A DNA stretch of 64,000 nucleotides from Candidatus Defluviibacterium haderslevense (GCA_016712225.1 JADJRL010000003.1:2679501-2743500), one strand, 5' to 3'; counted from the first letter of the stretch, positions 34,880 through 44,092 are shown. The notes: a model not told the origin generated them from the letters alone. Numbers and translations: made by a program.

Positions 34880-36685
34880 ATGAATAAGATTCCATTGCAT
34901 AAATTTCATATACCTGTTTTAGGGTTGGCTTATAGTATCGATACGCCTATTAAGGTAGCCCGGTATGGTATATCTTCTGTAATGTCAATTATCGAAGATC
35001 AATTGATTGAAATGATGCGAGCTCATTATTATCCAATGATAGGATTAGAATATATCCCAATTCCAAGACACGAATGTAATTATCGCAGTAAACGTATTAC
35101 AGATTATTTGAACCTAGTTAATAGAATAGTACTGGATCAAGTGACAAAGCTTAGAAATGCTACTTTTGAATCGGGTTCCGAAATTGTAAAATATTTTGAA
35201 ATGCTTCCTGATGACAGTATGGTGAAAAAAATATACTTACAAATGTTAAATACCACAAATTTACAAGAAAAAAGTACTCTTGAAGACTATTTGCGAACTC
35301 AAATTCAACCGGGAAGTATTGATGTAAATATCATGACAAAAGTCGACAGAGAACAATATAATGCCTTAGGTGTTTTAATAGAAGATGGATCGGATGCGGT
35401 TTCAGCTTTGAAGGCGTATGCGGATAGTGATCTTTTCAATTCTTCTGTGGTGTTTTCTGCGGGCATGAATCCCAGATTGTATAATTTTCTTGAAACTTGT
35501 AGAGCGTTTGATATTAATGAGAATGGAAGTTTTACGAAGAAAATAATAGTTAAAGTTAGTGATTATCGATCGGCATTAATACAAGGCAAATATTTGGCTA
35601 AGAAGGGTATTTGGATAAGTGAATTTAGGATTGAGTCTGGGTTGAATTGTGGTGGTCATGCTTTTGCAACTGATGGTTATCTTATGGGGCCTATATTAGA
35701 GGAATTCAAACAAAAAAAACAAGAACTTATTTTATCACTATTTGAATTATATAATCCAGTACAAGAAAGTAAATCTGGTATAAAATTGACTAACCCACCT
35801 CCTATAATTTTCTCAGCACAAGGTGGGATAGGCACTTCTGGAGAAGATGCTTTTTTACATCAGTATTATCATATAGAGAGTACTGGTTGGGGGACTCCAT
35901 TTTTATTGGTTCCTGAAGCAACAACTGTTGATGAATCTACCCTTGATTTATTGAGTTCTTCAATGGAACAGGATTTGGTTTTAAGTAATAATTCACCATT
36001 AGGTGTTCGTTTTTATAATTTAAAAGGAACTACTTCAGAAAGAGAAAAGTTAATGCGAATAAATAAAGGAAAACCTGGAAGTCCTTGTACTGAAAAGCAT
36101 TTAGCTTTTAATACAGAATTTTCTACTGAACCTATTTGCGTAGCTTCTCATAAATATCAAAAGTTAAAAATCAAACAAATCCAATCCTTACAATTACCAA
36201 CCATTGAATATAATAAACAAGTCAAGGATGTGACTGATAAAGAATGTTTGTGTATTGGTTTATGTAATTCTGCTGCAATAAAGTACAAACATACATTCGT
36301 TAAAAAACTAAATGCTGTAACCATATGTCCCGGTCCAAATATTGTACATTTTTCGAAAGTGGTTTCTTTGCAAACCATGGTTGATCATATTTATGGTAGA
36401 CAAAATATTATTACTAATGCTAAGAGAGCTAATATGTTTATCAATGAATTAAATTTATATAAGGCTTACTTAAAAGAACAATTGGAAGAAGAAATTTTAC
36501 CAGATTTGCGCGCTAAAAGAAGTAAATACCTTACAAATTTTTATCAAAATTTAAAAAATGGCATTGCCTATTATCATCAACTTTCTGATAAATTTGAATT
36601 GAAACGTATTGAATTTGTAAACGCGCTTATTGACATTGAATTTGAATTGAGTGTTTTATATTCTAAATACGAAATGAGTATTTAG
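34880..36685 (+). CDS. Conserved Bacteroidota protein of unknown function, possibly a TIM-barrel Fe-S or flavin enzyme
   Basis: The 601-residue protein has no signal peptide. I recognise it only as a conserved, uncharacterised Bacteroidota protein. The opening HIPVLGLAYSIDTPIKVARY and the segments ESGLNCGGHAFATDG and FSAQGGIGTSGEDAF followed by GWGTPFLLVPEA recall the alpha/beta barrels of nitronate-monooxygenase-type flavoproteins. Cysteines occur in CGGH, SPCTEKH, ECLCIGLCNSA and TICPGPN, which could bind an iron-sulfur cluster. The C-terminal 120 residues are helical and charged. It carries operator site B upstream, which puts it in the proposed nitrosative-stress regulon. The enzyme class is inference. 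Confidence 0.55.
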   Translation: MNKIPLHKFHIPVLGLAYSIDTPIKVARYGISSVMSIIEDQLIEMMRAHYYPMIGLEYIPIPRHECNYRSKRITDYLNLVNRIVLDQVTKLRNATFESGSEIVKYFEMLPDDSMVKKIYLQMLNTTNLQEKSTLEDYLRTQIQPGSIDVNIMTKVDREQYNALGVLIEDGSDAVSALKAYADSDLFNSSVVFSAGMNPRLYNFLETCRAFDINENGSFTKKIIVKVSDYRSALIQGKYLAKKGIWISEFRIESGLNCGGHAFATDGYLMGPILEEFKQKKQELILSLFELYNPVQESKSGIKLTNPPPIIFSAQGGIGTSGEDAFLHQYYHIESTGWGTPFLLVPEATTVDESTLDLLSSSMEQDLVLSNNSPLGVRFYNLKGTTSEREKLMRINKGKPGSPCTEKHLAFNTEFSTEPICVASHKYQKLKIKQIQSLQLPTIEYNKQVKDVTDKECLCIGLCNSAAIKYKHTFVKKLNAVTICPGPNIVHFSKVVSLQTMVDHIYGRQNIITNAKRANMFINELNLYKAYLKEQLEEEILPDLRAKRSKYLTNFYQNLKNGIAYYHQLSDKFELKRIEFVNALIDIEFELSVLYSKYEMSI

Positions 36686-36763
36686 TGGATTTAATAGTTT
36701 AACCACATTTGTCGGAATTATCTAACCATTTACACTCTAATGTGATTTATATCATGCCAAAGT

Positions 36764-38143
36764 TTATATTTTTTCAAATTTAGCTTGAAAGAATCTTAGA
36801 TACTTAGGTTCATAAACCATTTTCATACCATTAAGTTTTTGTCTTTTTTCATAAACCCTTGCTGCAGATTCTGCGATGACATCCATGTGAGCTTGAGTGT
36901 ACACTCGACGTGGAATGGTAAATCTTACCAACTCTAATTTTGGAAAATAGTTATCGCCATTTGCCTTTCGACCTGCAGAAACAATACCTCTTTCCATAGT
37001 TCTAACGCCTGAATCTAAATAAATTTCAGCTGCTAATGTTTGAGCAGGAAATTGTTCTTGTTTGATATGTGGTAAGAATTTTTTTGCATCTACAAATATG
37101 CCATGGCCACCAATGGGTTTTACAATAGGAATGTCATATTGTAACATTTTCTCACCTAGATAAATGACTTGGCCGACTCTAGCTTTTATGTGTTCATCAC
37201 TTACACTTTCACCAATGCCAATGGCCATTGCTTCCATATCTCTTCCAGCAAGTCCGCCATAGGTATGAAGGCCTTCATAAACAACTACCATATTGCGCGC
37301 TTCTTCAAAAATATCCCATTCGTTTACTGCGAGGAAACCACCAATGTTGACCAGTGCATCTTTCTTAGCACTCATCGTAGCCCCATCAGTATAGGAACAT
37401 ATTTCTTTGACTATTTCTTTTATTGTTTTATGTTCATATCCTTTTTCTTTTTGCTGAATAAAATAAGCATTTTCAGCGACTCTGGTCATGTCATGGATAA
37501 TACGGATCTTGTGTTTTTTGGTCAGCGCTCGTAGTTCTTTTAAATTTTTCATACTGATGGGTTGACCGCCAGCCATATTTACACTGGTAGCCATACTTAC
37601 ATAGGGAATTTTCTTAGCGCCGTGTTTTTTTATTAATGCTTCAAGTTTATTAAGATCCACATTGCCTTTGAAGGGAAATTCATTTTCTGAATCATGGGCT
37701 TCATCGATAATGATATCTTGGAATGTGCCGCCTGCTAATTCCTGATGTAGGCGAGTTGTGGTAAAATACATATTGCCGGGAATGATGTCACCTTTTTTAA
37801 TTAGGATTTTCGAAAGGATGTTTTCAGCACCGCGGCCTTGATGTGTTGGAATTAAATATTTATAGCCATAAACATCTTTGACCACTTCTTCCAGGTGATA
37901 AAAATTTCGACTACCAGCATAAGCTTCATCTCCCATCATCATTCCAGCCCATTGTCGATCACTCATTGCTGAGGTCCCACTATCCGTTAGTAAATCTATG
38001 TATACATCTTCGGACTTTAATAAAAAAGTATTATATCCGGCTTCTTTCATTGCTTTTTTTCTCTGAGATGGAGTAGTCATCTTGAGCAATTCAACCATTT
38101 TAATTTTGTAGGGTTCTGCCCAACTATGTTTGATATGTTTCAT
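36764..38143 (-). CDS. tpl: Tyrosine phenol-lyase
   Basis: The 459-residue protein is of the beta-eliminating lyase family and closer to tyrosine phenol-lyase than to tryptophanase. It has YIDLLTDSGTSAMSDRQWAG, PTHQGRGAEN, MYFTTTR, NMAGGQPIS, HDMTRVAENAYF, the PLP lysine in MSAKKDALVNIGG, TMERGIVSAGR with the substrate arginine and LRFFQAKF with the paired phenylalanines. It cleaves tyrosine to phenol, pyruvate and ammonia. It lies 15 bases behind the tryptophanase gene, in one operon. The residue pattern makes this the phenol-forming partner. Confidence 0.85.
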   Translation of the reverse strand: MKHIKHSWAEPYKIKMVELLKMTTPSQRKKAMKEAGYNTFLLKSEDVYIDLLTDSGTSAMSDRQWAGMMMGDEAYAGSRNFYHLEEVVKDVYGYKYLIPTHQGRGAENILSKILIKKGDIIPGNMYFTTTRLHQELAGGTFQDIIIDEAHDSENEFPFKGNVDLNKLEALIKKHGAKKIPYVSMATSVNMAGGQPISMKNLKELRALTKKHKIRIIHDMTRVAENAYFIQQKEKGYEHKTIKEIVKEICSYTDGATMSAKKDALVNIGGFLAVNEWDIFEEARNMVVVYEGLHTYGGLAGRDMEAMAIGIGESVSDEHIKARVGQVIYLGEKMLQYDIPIVKPIGGHGIFVDAKKFLPHIKQEQFPAQTLAAEIYLDSGVRTMERGIVSAGRKANGDNYFPKLELVRFTIPRRVYTQAHMDVIAESAARVYEKRQKLNGMKMVYEPKYLRFFQAKFEKI

Positions 38144-38157
38144 GATATTTATTTTTT

Positions 38158-39528
38158 TTAAATTGGCTTTAATTTAGCAGTAAAATGTCGGAGTAATGGT
38201 GCCTCTTCCGTAATTTGAAGTCCATGAATGGTATCGCGCTTTTTAAATACTTCAATGATGACTTCAGATACATAATCAATATGACTTTGGGTGTATACTC
38301 TTCTTGGAATGGCTAATCGAACGAGTTCTAAAGGTGCTGGAATTAGTTTATGTAAGGCGTCGTATTTTCCGAACATCAGAGAACCAATTTCTACACCCCT
38401 TACCCCACCTTCTAAATATAATGCCCCTACTAGAGCTTGACCTGGATATTGGTCTACTGGGATATGTGGTAACATGGCTTTCGCATCTAAATATACAGCA
38501 TGTCCTCCTGCTGGTTGCATAACAGGTACTCCTGCCGCCATTAATTTTTGAGTCAGGTATTCTATACTTCTAATTCGGTATTGCAGATAGTTTTCATCCA
38601 TGACTTCATTTAGTCCTATAGCAATAGCTTCCAGATCTCTACCAGCCAGTCCACCGTATGTTGGGAAGCCTTCTGTAATCACTAAGAGGTTTCTACATTG
38701 CATGGCTAGATCTTTATTATGCATAGCCAGAAAACCGCCTATATTTGCAAACGCATCTTTTTTGGCGCTCATGGTGCATCCATCTGCATAAGAGAACAAT
38801 TCATGTGCAATTTCTGGAATGGATTTATGAGCGTATTCAGCTTCTCTTAATTTAATAAAATAGGAGTTTTCAGCGAACCGACAAGCATCAATATAAAGCG
38901 GAATATTATAGCTGGTGCATATTGCTTTTACATCTTTAATATTTTGCATGCTAACGGGTTGTCCACCTCCTGAATTGTTCGTGACGGTTATCATCACGAG
39001 CGGAATATTCGAAGCACCTTTCTCTTCGATGAATTTTTTTAGTGCAACTACATCCATGTTGCCTTTGAATGGAGCAGGAATGGATGGATGTTTTCCCTCT
39101 TCACATAATAAGTCTACACCGATGGCCCCCGAATATTCAATGTTGGCTCTTGTGGTATCAAACAAAGTATTACTAACAAAATATTTTCCTGGACCCCCAA
39201 GTATACTAAAAAGAATTTTTTCGGCAGCTCGGCCCTGATGTGTAGGGATGACCAAAGGCATTCCGGTGATTTTTTGTACTGTTTCTTCAAATCTGAAAAA
39301 ACTCGGACTACCAGCATAAGATTCATCGCCTTGCATAATACCAGCCCATTGATTACTGCTCATTGCGCTAGTACCGCTATCTGTTAATAGATCAATGATG
39401 ACATCAGTAGAATGGATTAGAAATGGATTATAAAAGGCTTGTTCTAAAATCTCTTTTCGTTGTTTTTCAGTATTGAAAAAAATGGGTTCTACGGATTTGA
39501 TTTTGAAGGGTTCTATAATGGTTTTCAT
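38158..39528 (-). CDS. tnaA: Tryptophanase
   Basis: The 456-residue protein shares the family core (DLLTDSGTSAMSSNQWAG, IPTHQGRAAE, SAKKDAFANIGGF) but differs at the substrate end. It has GVRGVEIGSLMFGKYD and LLRHFTAKLKPI, as in tryptophanase, in place of the MERG and RFF of tyrosine phenol-lyase. It cleaves tryptophan to indole, pyruvate and ammonia. No tnaC-type leader or tnaB permease is visible, so induction would differ from E. coli. A CRP/FNR-like palindrome lies 220 bases upstream. Confidence 0.85.
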   Translation of the reverse strand: MKTIIEPFKIKSVEPIFFNTEKQRKEILEQAFYNPFLIHSTDVIIDLLTDSGTSAMSSNQWAGIMQGDESYAGSPSFFRFEETVQKITGMPLVIPTHQGRAAEKILFSILGGPGKYFVSNTLFDTTRANIEYSGAIGVDLLCEEGKHPSIPAPFKGNMDVVALKKFIEEKGASNIPLVMITVTNNSGGGQPVSMQNIKDVKAICTSYNIPLYIDACRFAENSYFIKLREAEYAHKSIPEIAHELFSYADGCTMSAKKDAFANIGGFLAMHNKDLAMQCRNLLVITEGFPTYGGLAGRDLEAIAIGLNEVMDENYLQYRIRSIEYLTQKLMAAGVPVMQPAGGHAVYLDAKAMLPHIPVDQYPGQALVGALYLEGGVRGVEIGSLMFGKYDALHKLIPAPLELVRLAIPRRVYTQSHIDYVSEVIIEVFKKRDTIHGLQITEEAPLLRHFTAKLKPI

Positions 39529-39748
39529 AAATGATATGGGATAAATAATTATTAAAACGTATTAAAAACTACAATCAAATAGGTCGAATAAAAAGTTTTT
39601 ATTAGCTATTATTGAGTCATATATTATGGTCAAAGGTACATCCTATGCCATTGATTTCAATTTAAAATAAGTTATTATTTTATTTATGATTGATTTATTT
39701 GCATCTTTGATTGAAGCTATTATTTGTGTTAATCAAATAATATTTAAA

Positions 39749-39770
39749 AGTTTATTTATATGAATAAACT
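39749..39770 (+). promoter_or_regulatory. 22-base palindrome upstream of the tryptophanase operon
   Basis: AGTTTATT-TATATG-AATAAACT has perfect eight-base arms. It shares 15 contiguous bases with the palindrome in front of nrdD (44058-44077). Read with a four-base spacer it is TTTAT-N4-ATGAA, a CRP/FNR-like geometry. It is also close to the 3' end of RIC, so a terminator role is possible but no T-run follows. Confidence 0.45.
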
Positions 39771-39790
39771 AAATAGGTTATAACTGTATT

Positions 39791-40519
39791 TTAAAATTTT
39801 TGAGTTAATGAAATTTCGAGTAAAGTTGCTTTCGGAAAAAGTATATTATTTTCAAGGTGAACATGAATATGTAAGTCTTGTTCGAATTCATCAAGTTTGG
39901 CATATAATGCTTTAAAAGTGTTGCAAGCACCAATGGGTGGATTGTAATGGTTACTTAATTGATCTATTTCTTTTAGCATGTTTCCTACTTGTTCATGTTC
40001 TTGTTGCATCATATGAATTGGATTCAGTATTGGTCCAAATGGAGGAATGGGTTTTTGAGAATGATTCTTATCTGCGACAACGCAATTTTTAATATATGGA
40101 AAGAGGACCATCTCTTCTTTAGCCATATGCGATTTCAGTTCTTCAGCGACATGCTTGAATATATTTTCAATTTGTACTACCTCAGGATAGGATGTTCCGT
40201 GAACCTTAGATACTTTTGAGGCATATTCATCGATTAATGTCAAGGAATTTTTAACATAGGTGTGATGATTATTAATAATGTAATCAATGAGAAAATCCAA
40301 TTCCCAGAGATTGTAATTTTGTGAAGGAACTAAAAAGTCATCTATGTTTTTTAATTCTTGTAAAAGTTCATTGATGTTTATGTTTTTATTTTCACATGCC
40401 TTTTCAATGGAAATGCCACCACCGCAACAAAAATCTATACCAAATTTTTTAAACACATGGGCTGATTTTATATTCTTAGATACGATATCTGCAATGGTTA
40501 ATGTTTCTTCTATTTTCAT
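39791..40519 (-). CDS. ric: Iron-sulfur cluster repair di-iron protein (RIC/ScdA/YtfE)
   Basis: I prefer the ATG at 40519 (MKIEETLTIADIVSKN) to the longer frame from 40564. The 242-residue product has the short N-terminal ScdA domain with the diagnostic FGIDFCCGGG, followed by a hemerythrin-like four-helix domain with the histidine/glutamate ligands NNHHTYVKNS, HVAEELKSHMAKEEMVLFPY, HMMQQEHEQVGNML and LHIHVHLENNILFPKA. RIC proteins repair Fe-S clusters damaged by nitric oxide. The gene is divergent from the Rrf2 regulator, and its upstream region holds both operator C and an FNR-type box. Confidence 0.92.
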   Translation of the reverse strand: MKIEETLTIADIVSKNIKSAHVFKKFGIDFCCGGGISIEKACENKNININELLQELKNIDDFLVPSQNYNLWELDFLIDYIINNHHTYVKNSLTLIDEYASKVSKVHGTSYPEVVQIENIFKHVAEELKSHMAKEEMVLFPYIKNCVVADKNHSQKPIPPFGPILNPIHMMQQEHEQVGNMLKEIDQLSNHYNPPIGACNTFKALYAKLDEFEQDLHIHVHLENNILFPKATLLEISLTQKF

Positions 40520-40608
40520 TTTTATCTGTATTTTATAGAGGATGAATATTTTGTTATAATGCAAAGGTATAGTGATATAACGACCTGAATTATGATTGGA
40601 ATCATATT

Positions 40609-40628
40609 ATAAGAGTAAAGTGTCTTAA
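40609..40628 (+). promoter_or_regulatory. Putative Rrf2/NsrR-type operator, site C
   Basis: ATAAGA-GTAAAGTG-TCTTAA retains five matching bases in each arm and the eight-base spacer. It lies 90 bases upstream of the RIC start at 40519. Confidence 0.55.
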
Positions 40629-40654
40629 AAGGTCTGATTTTATTTTTATATCAT

Positions 40655-40672
40655 ACTTGATGCAGATCAAGT
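40655..40672 (+). promoter_or_regulatory. FNR-type binding site
   Basis: ACTTGAT-GCAG-ATCAAGT is a perfect palindrome and contains TTGAT-N4-ATCAA, the consensus site of FNR/DNR-type oxygen- or NO-sensing regulators. It lies 136 bases upstream of RIC. Confidence 0.7.
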
Positions 40673-41044
40673 TATAATATGTAGTATATCCATTATAGAT
40701 TGAAAGCATAACCTAATATTATTGTGAATCTGATATTTTTGATTATTGAGTTTTGAACATATTCGGATTATAAATATGAACTTATTTTTGAATTTGGTTT
40801 CCAATTATTATGAATTTATGACTTTAAAATAAAGAATTTTTTAGTATGGTGAATAAAAAATAGCATGTTGAATTAGATACATAGTTTCAAGTTTAATGAT
40901 TGTTTAACTAATAGATTGTCAATAGGATATTAATAGATGATCATTAAATTTATAGCTTTTTTACTTCATTTTAGGAAGAGTTTAAAGTATTCATTTGTAA
41001 AAATATTTTAAAAAATGTTTGGAAAATGAAAATTGTTTTTATAT

Positions 41045-41064
41045 TTGGGTCAAAATAGTCTTAA
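41045..41064 (+). promoter_or_regulatory. Half-site of the same operator, site D
   Basis: The right half is intact (CAAAATAG-TCTTAA, close to site B) but the left half is TTGGGT. It ends 12 bases before the regulator's start, so it may serve autoregulation. Confidence 0.35.
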
Positions 41065-41076
41065 ATATTATCGAAT

Positions 41077-41508
41077 TTGAAAGTATTATCCAAGGCAACA
41101 ATTTATGGTTTAAGGGCTTTGATTTATGTAGCTACCAAGAGTGACGGGGATCGTTATGTGAATATTGGAGAGATTTCCACGGAGTTGGATATTTCTTTTC
41201 ATTTTCTGACGAAAACGTTTCAGGTTTTGACTCAGAATGGAATTTTGGAATCACATAGGGGACCACACGGAGGGGTTTTATTGAAGAAGCCAATGGATCA
41301 AATATTTTTAATCGATTTGGTACATATTTTGGAGGGACAAGATTTTTTTTCAAAATGTTTATTGGGACTTCCCGGTTGTGGTTCGAAGGAACCTTGTCCG
41401 GTACACAATTTTTGGAAAGAGGTTAAGGGATCTTTAGAGATTGAGTTTAGGAAAACTTCATTGGCTTTTTTGGCTGAAAACATTCAAAAAGGAAAAATGA
41501 GATTATAA
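41077..41508 (+). CDS. Rrf2-family regulator, NsrR-like [Fe-S] sensor
   Basis: The 143-residue protein has the winged helix-turn-helix of Rrf2 (ATIYGLRALIYVAT, GEISTELDISFHFL, TFQVLTQNGIL, GPHGGVLL). Three cysteines, Cys94, Cys101 and Cys107 (KCLLGLPGCGSKEPCPVH), are in the position that binds an iron-sulfur cluster in NsrR and IscR. Start is TTG at 41077, since no ATG is near. It lies between RIC and the nitric oxide reductase, and the shared inverted repeat occurs around it. It is therefore the best candidate for reading those sites, with nitric oxide as signal. Whether it is a repressor is inference from the NsrR family. Confidence 0.88.
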   Translation: MKVLSKATIYGLRALIYVATKSDGDRYVNIGEISTELDISFHFLTKTFQVLTQNGILESHRGPHGGVLLKKPMDQIFLIDLVHILEGQDFFSKCLLGLPGCGSKEPCPVHNFWKEVKGSLEIEFRKTSLAFLAENIQKGKMRL

Positions 41509-41534
41509 ATGTGAATCCTTTTTTTTAACTATAT

Positions 41535-41554
41535 TTAAGATAAATTAGTCTTAA
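41535..41554 (+). promoter_or_regulatory. Putative Rrf2/NsrR-type operator, site E
   Basis: TTAAGA-TAAATTAG-TCTTAA is perfect, and the symmetry extends to eight bases per arm (41533-41556). It ends 39 bases before the ATG of the nitric oxide reductase. Confidence 0.65.
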
Positions 41555-41593
41555 ATAAAATCAAATTTATTCTTACAAGAAAAATCAATTGTT

Positions 41594-44005
41594 ATGGAAT
41601 CAAATGGACAAAATGGACAACATGAACAAAGTGGAACTACCGCTACTAAGAACATGAGCTATATTATGAATACCAAAAATTGGCGAGGGCCGCTTATATT
41701 TATTTTGATTATTAGTATATTAGGTGTCGGCATGATCGGCTATCAAACTTATGTTGATGCGCCGCCAATGACGGGTTTTAAAGATCAAAATGGGCGAGTT
41801 GTTATGGATCAAAAAACCATTGAACGGGGTCAAGAAGTATTTCATAATTATGCATTGATGGAATACGGTAGTTTCTTTGGAGATGGTGCTCAACGAGGTC
41901 CTGATTTTACTGCGGAAGCATTGCATGAGATGACTTTAGCTATGAATCGTTTTTATGTTGAGGAATTTAAATCAAAAACTGGTAAAGACCCAACAGCAAG
42001 TGATATCAGCCAAATTAAAGAGCAAGTTAAATTAGAATTAAAGCAAAATCATTACGATAAGGCGGAGAATATTGTTGCTTTGTCTGCGGCTCAGTCTTAT
42101 GCATTAGCTGAAGTTCAAAAATATTATACCGATATATTCATTGATAAGAATACAGGTTCTGGTTTCCCTCCTAAAGATTATATAAAAAGCAGACAAGAAA
42201 CGGCTGATTTGGGTTCGTTTTTTTTCTGGGGTGCATGGGTTTGTGTAACAGAAAGACCTGGTACCAATTTTAGTTATACACACAATTGGCCCTACGACCC
42301 AGGTGCTGGTAATACACCAACTTCTCCGGTTATTTTATGGAGTGTTTTGGGTTTATTGGCTTTTGTTTTAATGTGTGGAATTGTCCTATATTTCATTGGT
42401 CAATACAATCAACTACCTAATAAATTTTTCAAACCGCCTAAAAGAGATTTGTTTACAATTGCTAGAGTAGCGGCCTTTAAACCAACACCTACTCAAAGAG
42501 CAACATTCAAATTTTTCTTTGTTGCAATTTTATTATTCTTTTTACAAGTTTCTAGTGGTCTGATAACAATCAATGATTTTTTAAATTGGTTGGGCTATAT
42601 TGGCATTCATATTACGGATGATGTACCTGTTACCATTTCTAGAAGTTGGCATTTAATGTTATCCTTATATTGGATTTCAACTTGTTGGATTGCTTCATCT
42701 ATTTTTATATTGCCCATACTTTCTAAAAAGGAATTACCTGGACAACTTCGTAACATTAATATTTTATTTGTTTTATTATTTGTTTTAGTTGGAGGTTCTT
42801 TATTAGGTATGGTTATGGGTCCATTAGGATTAATGGGAAAAATGAATTATTGGTTGGGTCATCAAGGTTGGGAATTTGTTGATTTTGGTAAAGCATATCA
42901 AGTATTATTGATGGGTATTTTTATACTATGGGGCATTATTGTTTATAAAGGGATTAAACCAGCATTTGTTAAAGGTGAACCATGGAATCTTCCCAACTGG
43001 ATTATGTATTCTGTAATAGGAATCCCGTTACTTTTTTTATCAGGCTTTGTTGCAAAACCAGAAACGAATTTTGTGATTGCAGATTTTTGGAGATGGATGG
43101 TGGTGCATATGTGGGTTGAAGCTTTTTTTGAAGTGTTCATAACCGTTATTGTCAGTTACTTAATGGTATTGATGGGCTTAGTAAGTAGGCAAGCGGCTAT
43201 TAGAGTAGTTTATTTCGCCACTATATTATTTTTAGGCACTGGATTATTAGGTATTTCACATAATTTTTATTGGAATGCAAAACCAGTAGCAACAATGGCA
43301 TTGGGAAGTGTATTTTCTACACTGCAGTTTGTACCATTAATTTTATTGACTGTTGAAGCATGGCGTTTTAAAAATATGCCTACTATGGCAGTAGGTGATG
43401 TTGCACATAGTGAGTTACAAGGTTTTGGTTTTCCAGCAGTGTTCAAATTTTTAATTGCTGTGAATTTTTGGAATTTTTTTGGTGCAGGGGTACTTGGTAT
43501 TATTATTAATCTGCCTATTATGAATTATTTTGAACATGGCACATATCTTACGGTTAATCATGCTCACGCAGCATTAATGGGCGTGTATGGTAATATTTCA
43601 ATAGCTGCTTTGCTTTTTGCATCAAGACTAATTATAAAGGATCATCGATGGAATGACAAAGTAGTTAATTTTTCTTTTTGGTCTATCAATGCAGGTCTTA
43701 TGTTAATGGTTGTTTTGGATCTTTTTCCAGCAGGATCGATACAGTTTAAAGCAGTTGTAGAACAAGGTCTTTGGTATGGAAGATCTTCAGAATTTATGGA
43801 TTTCGGCGTGTTTAAGTCTTTGACATGGTTAAGAGGGATTGGTGCTTCAGTATTTTTCTTTGGTGGGGTTATTCCTTTAACTTGGTTCATTGTATCTCGT
43901 ATTAATTCATTGAAGTCCAAGACCTATGATATTCAATTGATGGATGAAGTGATCACGCCTCAATTAGCAGATGTAAGTGTAAATGAAGAAGTAGTTAATG
44001 TATAA
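41594..44005 (+). CDS. norZ: Quinol-dependent nitric oxide reductase (qNOR)
   Basis: The 803-residue protein is the single-chain qNOR type. It opens with a soluble segment and the first membrane helix (WRGPLIFILIISILGVGMIG). A periplasmic domain like NorC but without a CxxCH heme site follows, then about twelve helices of the NorB-like catalytic core with histidines in SRSWHLMLSLYWIST, MVVHMWVEAFFE, GISHNFYW and NHAHAALMGVYGN. The enzyme reduces two NO to N2O using quinol. No nitrite reductase or N2O reductase is in the window, so its role may be detoxification rather than denitrification. Site E is directly upstream, next to the NsrR-like gene. Confidence 0.93.
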   Translation: MESNGQNGQHEQSGTTATKNMSYIMNTKNWRGPLIFILIISILGVGMIGYQTYVDAPPMTGFKDQNGRVVMDQKTIERGQEVFHNYALMEYGSFFGDGAQRGPDFTAEALHEMTLAMNRFYVEEFKSKTGKDPTASDISQIKEQVKLELKQNHYDKAENIVALSAAQSYALAEVQKYYTDIFIDKNTGSGFPPKDYIKSRQETADLGSFFFWGAWVCVTERPGTNFSYTHNWPYDPGAGNTPTSPVILWSVLGLLAFVLMCGIVLYFIGQYNQLPNKFFKPPKRDLFTIARVAAFKPTPTQRATFKFFFVAILLFFLQVSSGLITINDFLNWLGYIGIHITDDVPVTISRSWHLMLSLYWISTCWIASSIFILPILSKKELPGQLRNINILFVLLFVLVGGSLLGMVMGPLGLMGKMNYWLGHQGWEFVDFGKAYQVLLMGIFILWGIIVYKGIKPAFVKGEPWNLPNWIMYSVIGIPLLFLSGFVAKPETNFVIADFWRWMVVHMWVEAFFEVFITVIVSYLMVLMGLVSRQAAIRVVYFATILFLGTGLLGISHNFYWNAKPVATMALGSVFSTLQFVPLILLTVEAWRFKNMPTMAVGDVAHSELQGFGFPAVFKFLIAVNFWNFFGAGVLGIIINLPIMNYFEHGTYLTVNHAHAALMGVYGNISIAALLFASRLIIKDHRWNDKVVNFSFWSINAGLMLMVVLDLFPAGSIQFKAVVEQGLWYGRSSEFMDFGVFKSLTWLRGIGASVFFFGGVIPLTWFIVSRINSLKSKTYDIQLMDEVITPQLADVSVNEEVVNV

Positions 44006-44057
44006 TATTGAAAACTTTTGCGATAAAGTTATTATCATGTAATATTTAATTTTTTGC

Positions 44058-44077
44058 TTATTCATTTATATGAATAA
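44058..44077 (+). promoter_or_regulatory. FNR-like palindrome before nrdD
   Basis: TTATTCAT-TTAT-ATGAATAA is a perfect eight-base inverted repeat with a four-base spacer. Its inner part, TTCAT-N4-ATGAA, has the CRP/FNR geometry with one changed base pair per half. It lies 16 bases before the nrdD start and shares 15 bases with the palindrome near the tryptophanase operon. Confidence 0.5.
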
Positions 44078-44092
44078 ATATAAATAGTTTGA

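Larger units (their letters stand above)
40565..41076 (+). other. 512-base divergent control region of ric and the Rrf2 gene
   Basis: The region is very AT-rich and holds three recognisable sites: operator C, an FNR-type box and half-site D (listed separately). No ORF or RNA is visible. Control of ric is probably at the left end and of the Rrf2 gene at the right end. Confidence 0.6.

Noticed and set aside
36764..38143. Calling both lyase genes tryptophanase
   Set aside because: The first has MERG and RFF motifs of tyrosine phenol-lyase and the second has EIGS and HFTAKL of tryptophanase, so they should be named differently.
41594..44005. A full denitrification pathway
   Set aside because: Only nitric oxide reductase is present. 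There is no nitrite, nitrate or nitrous-oxide reductase in the window, so detoxification is the safer reading.
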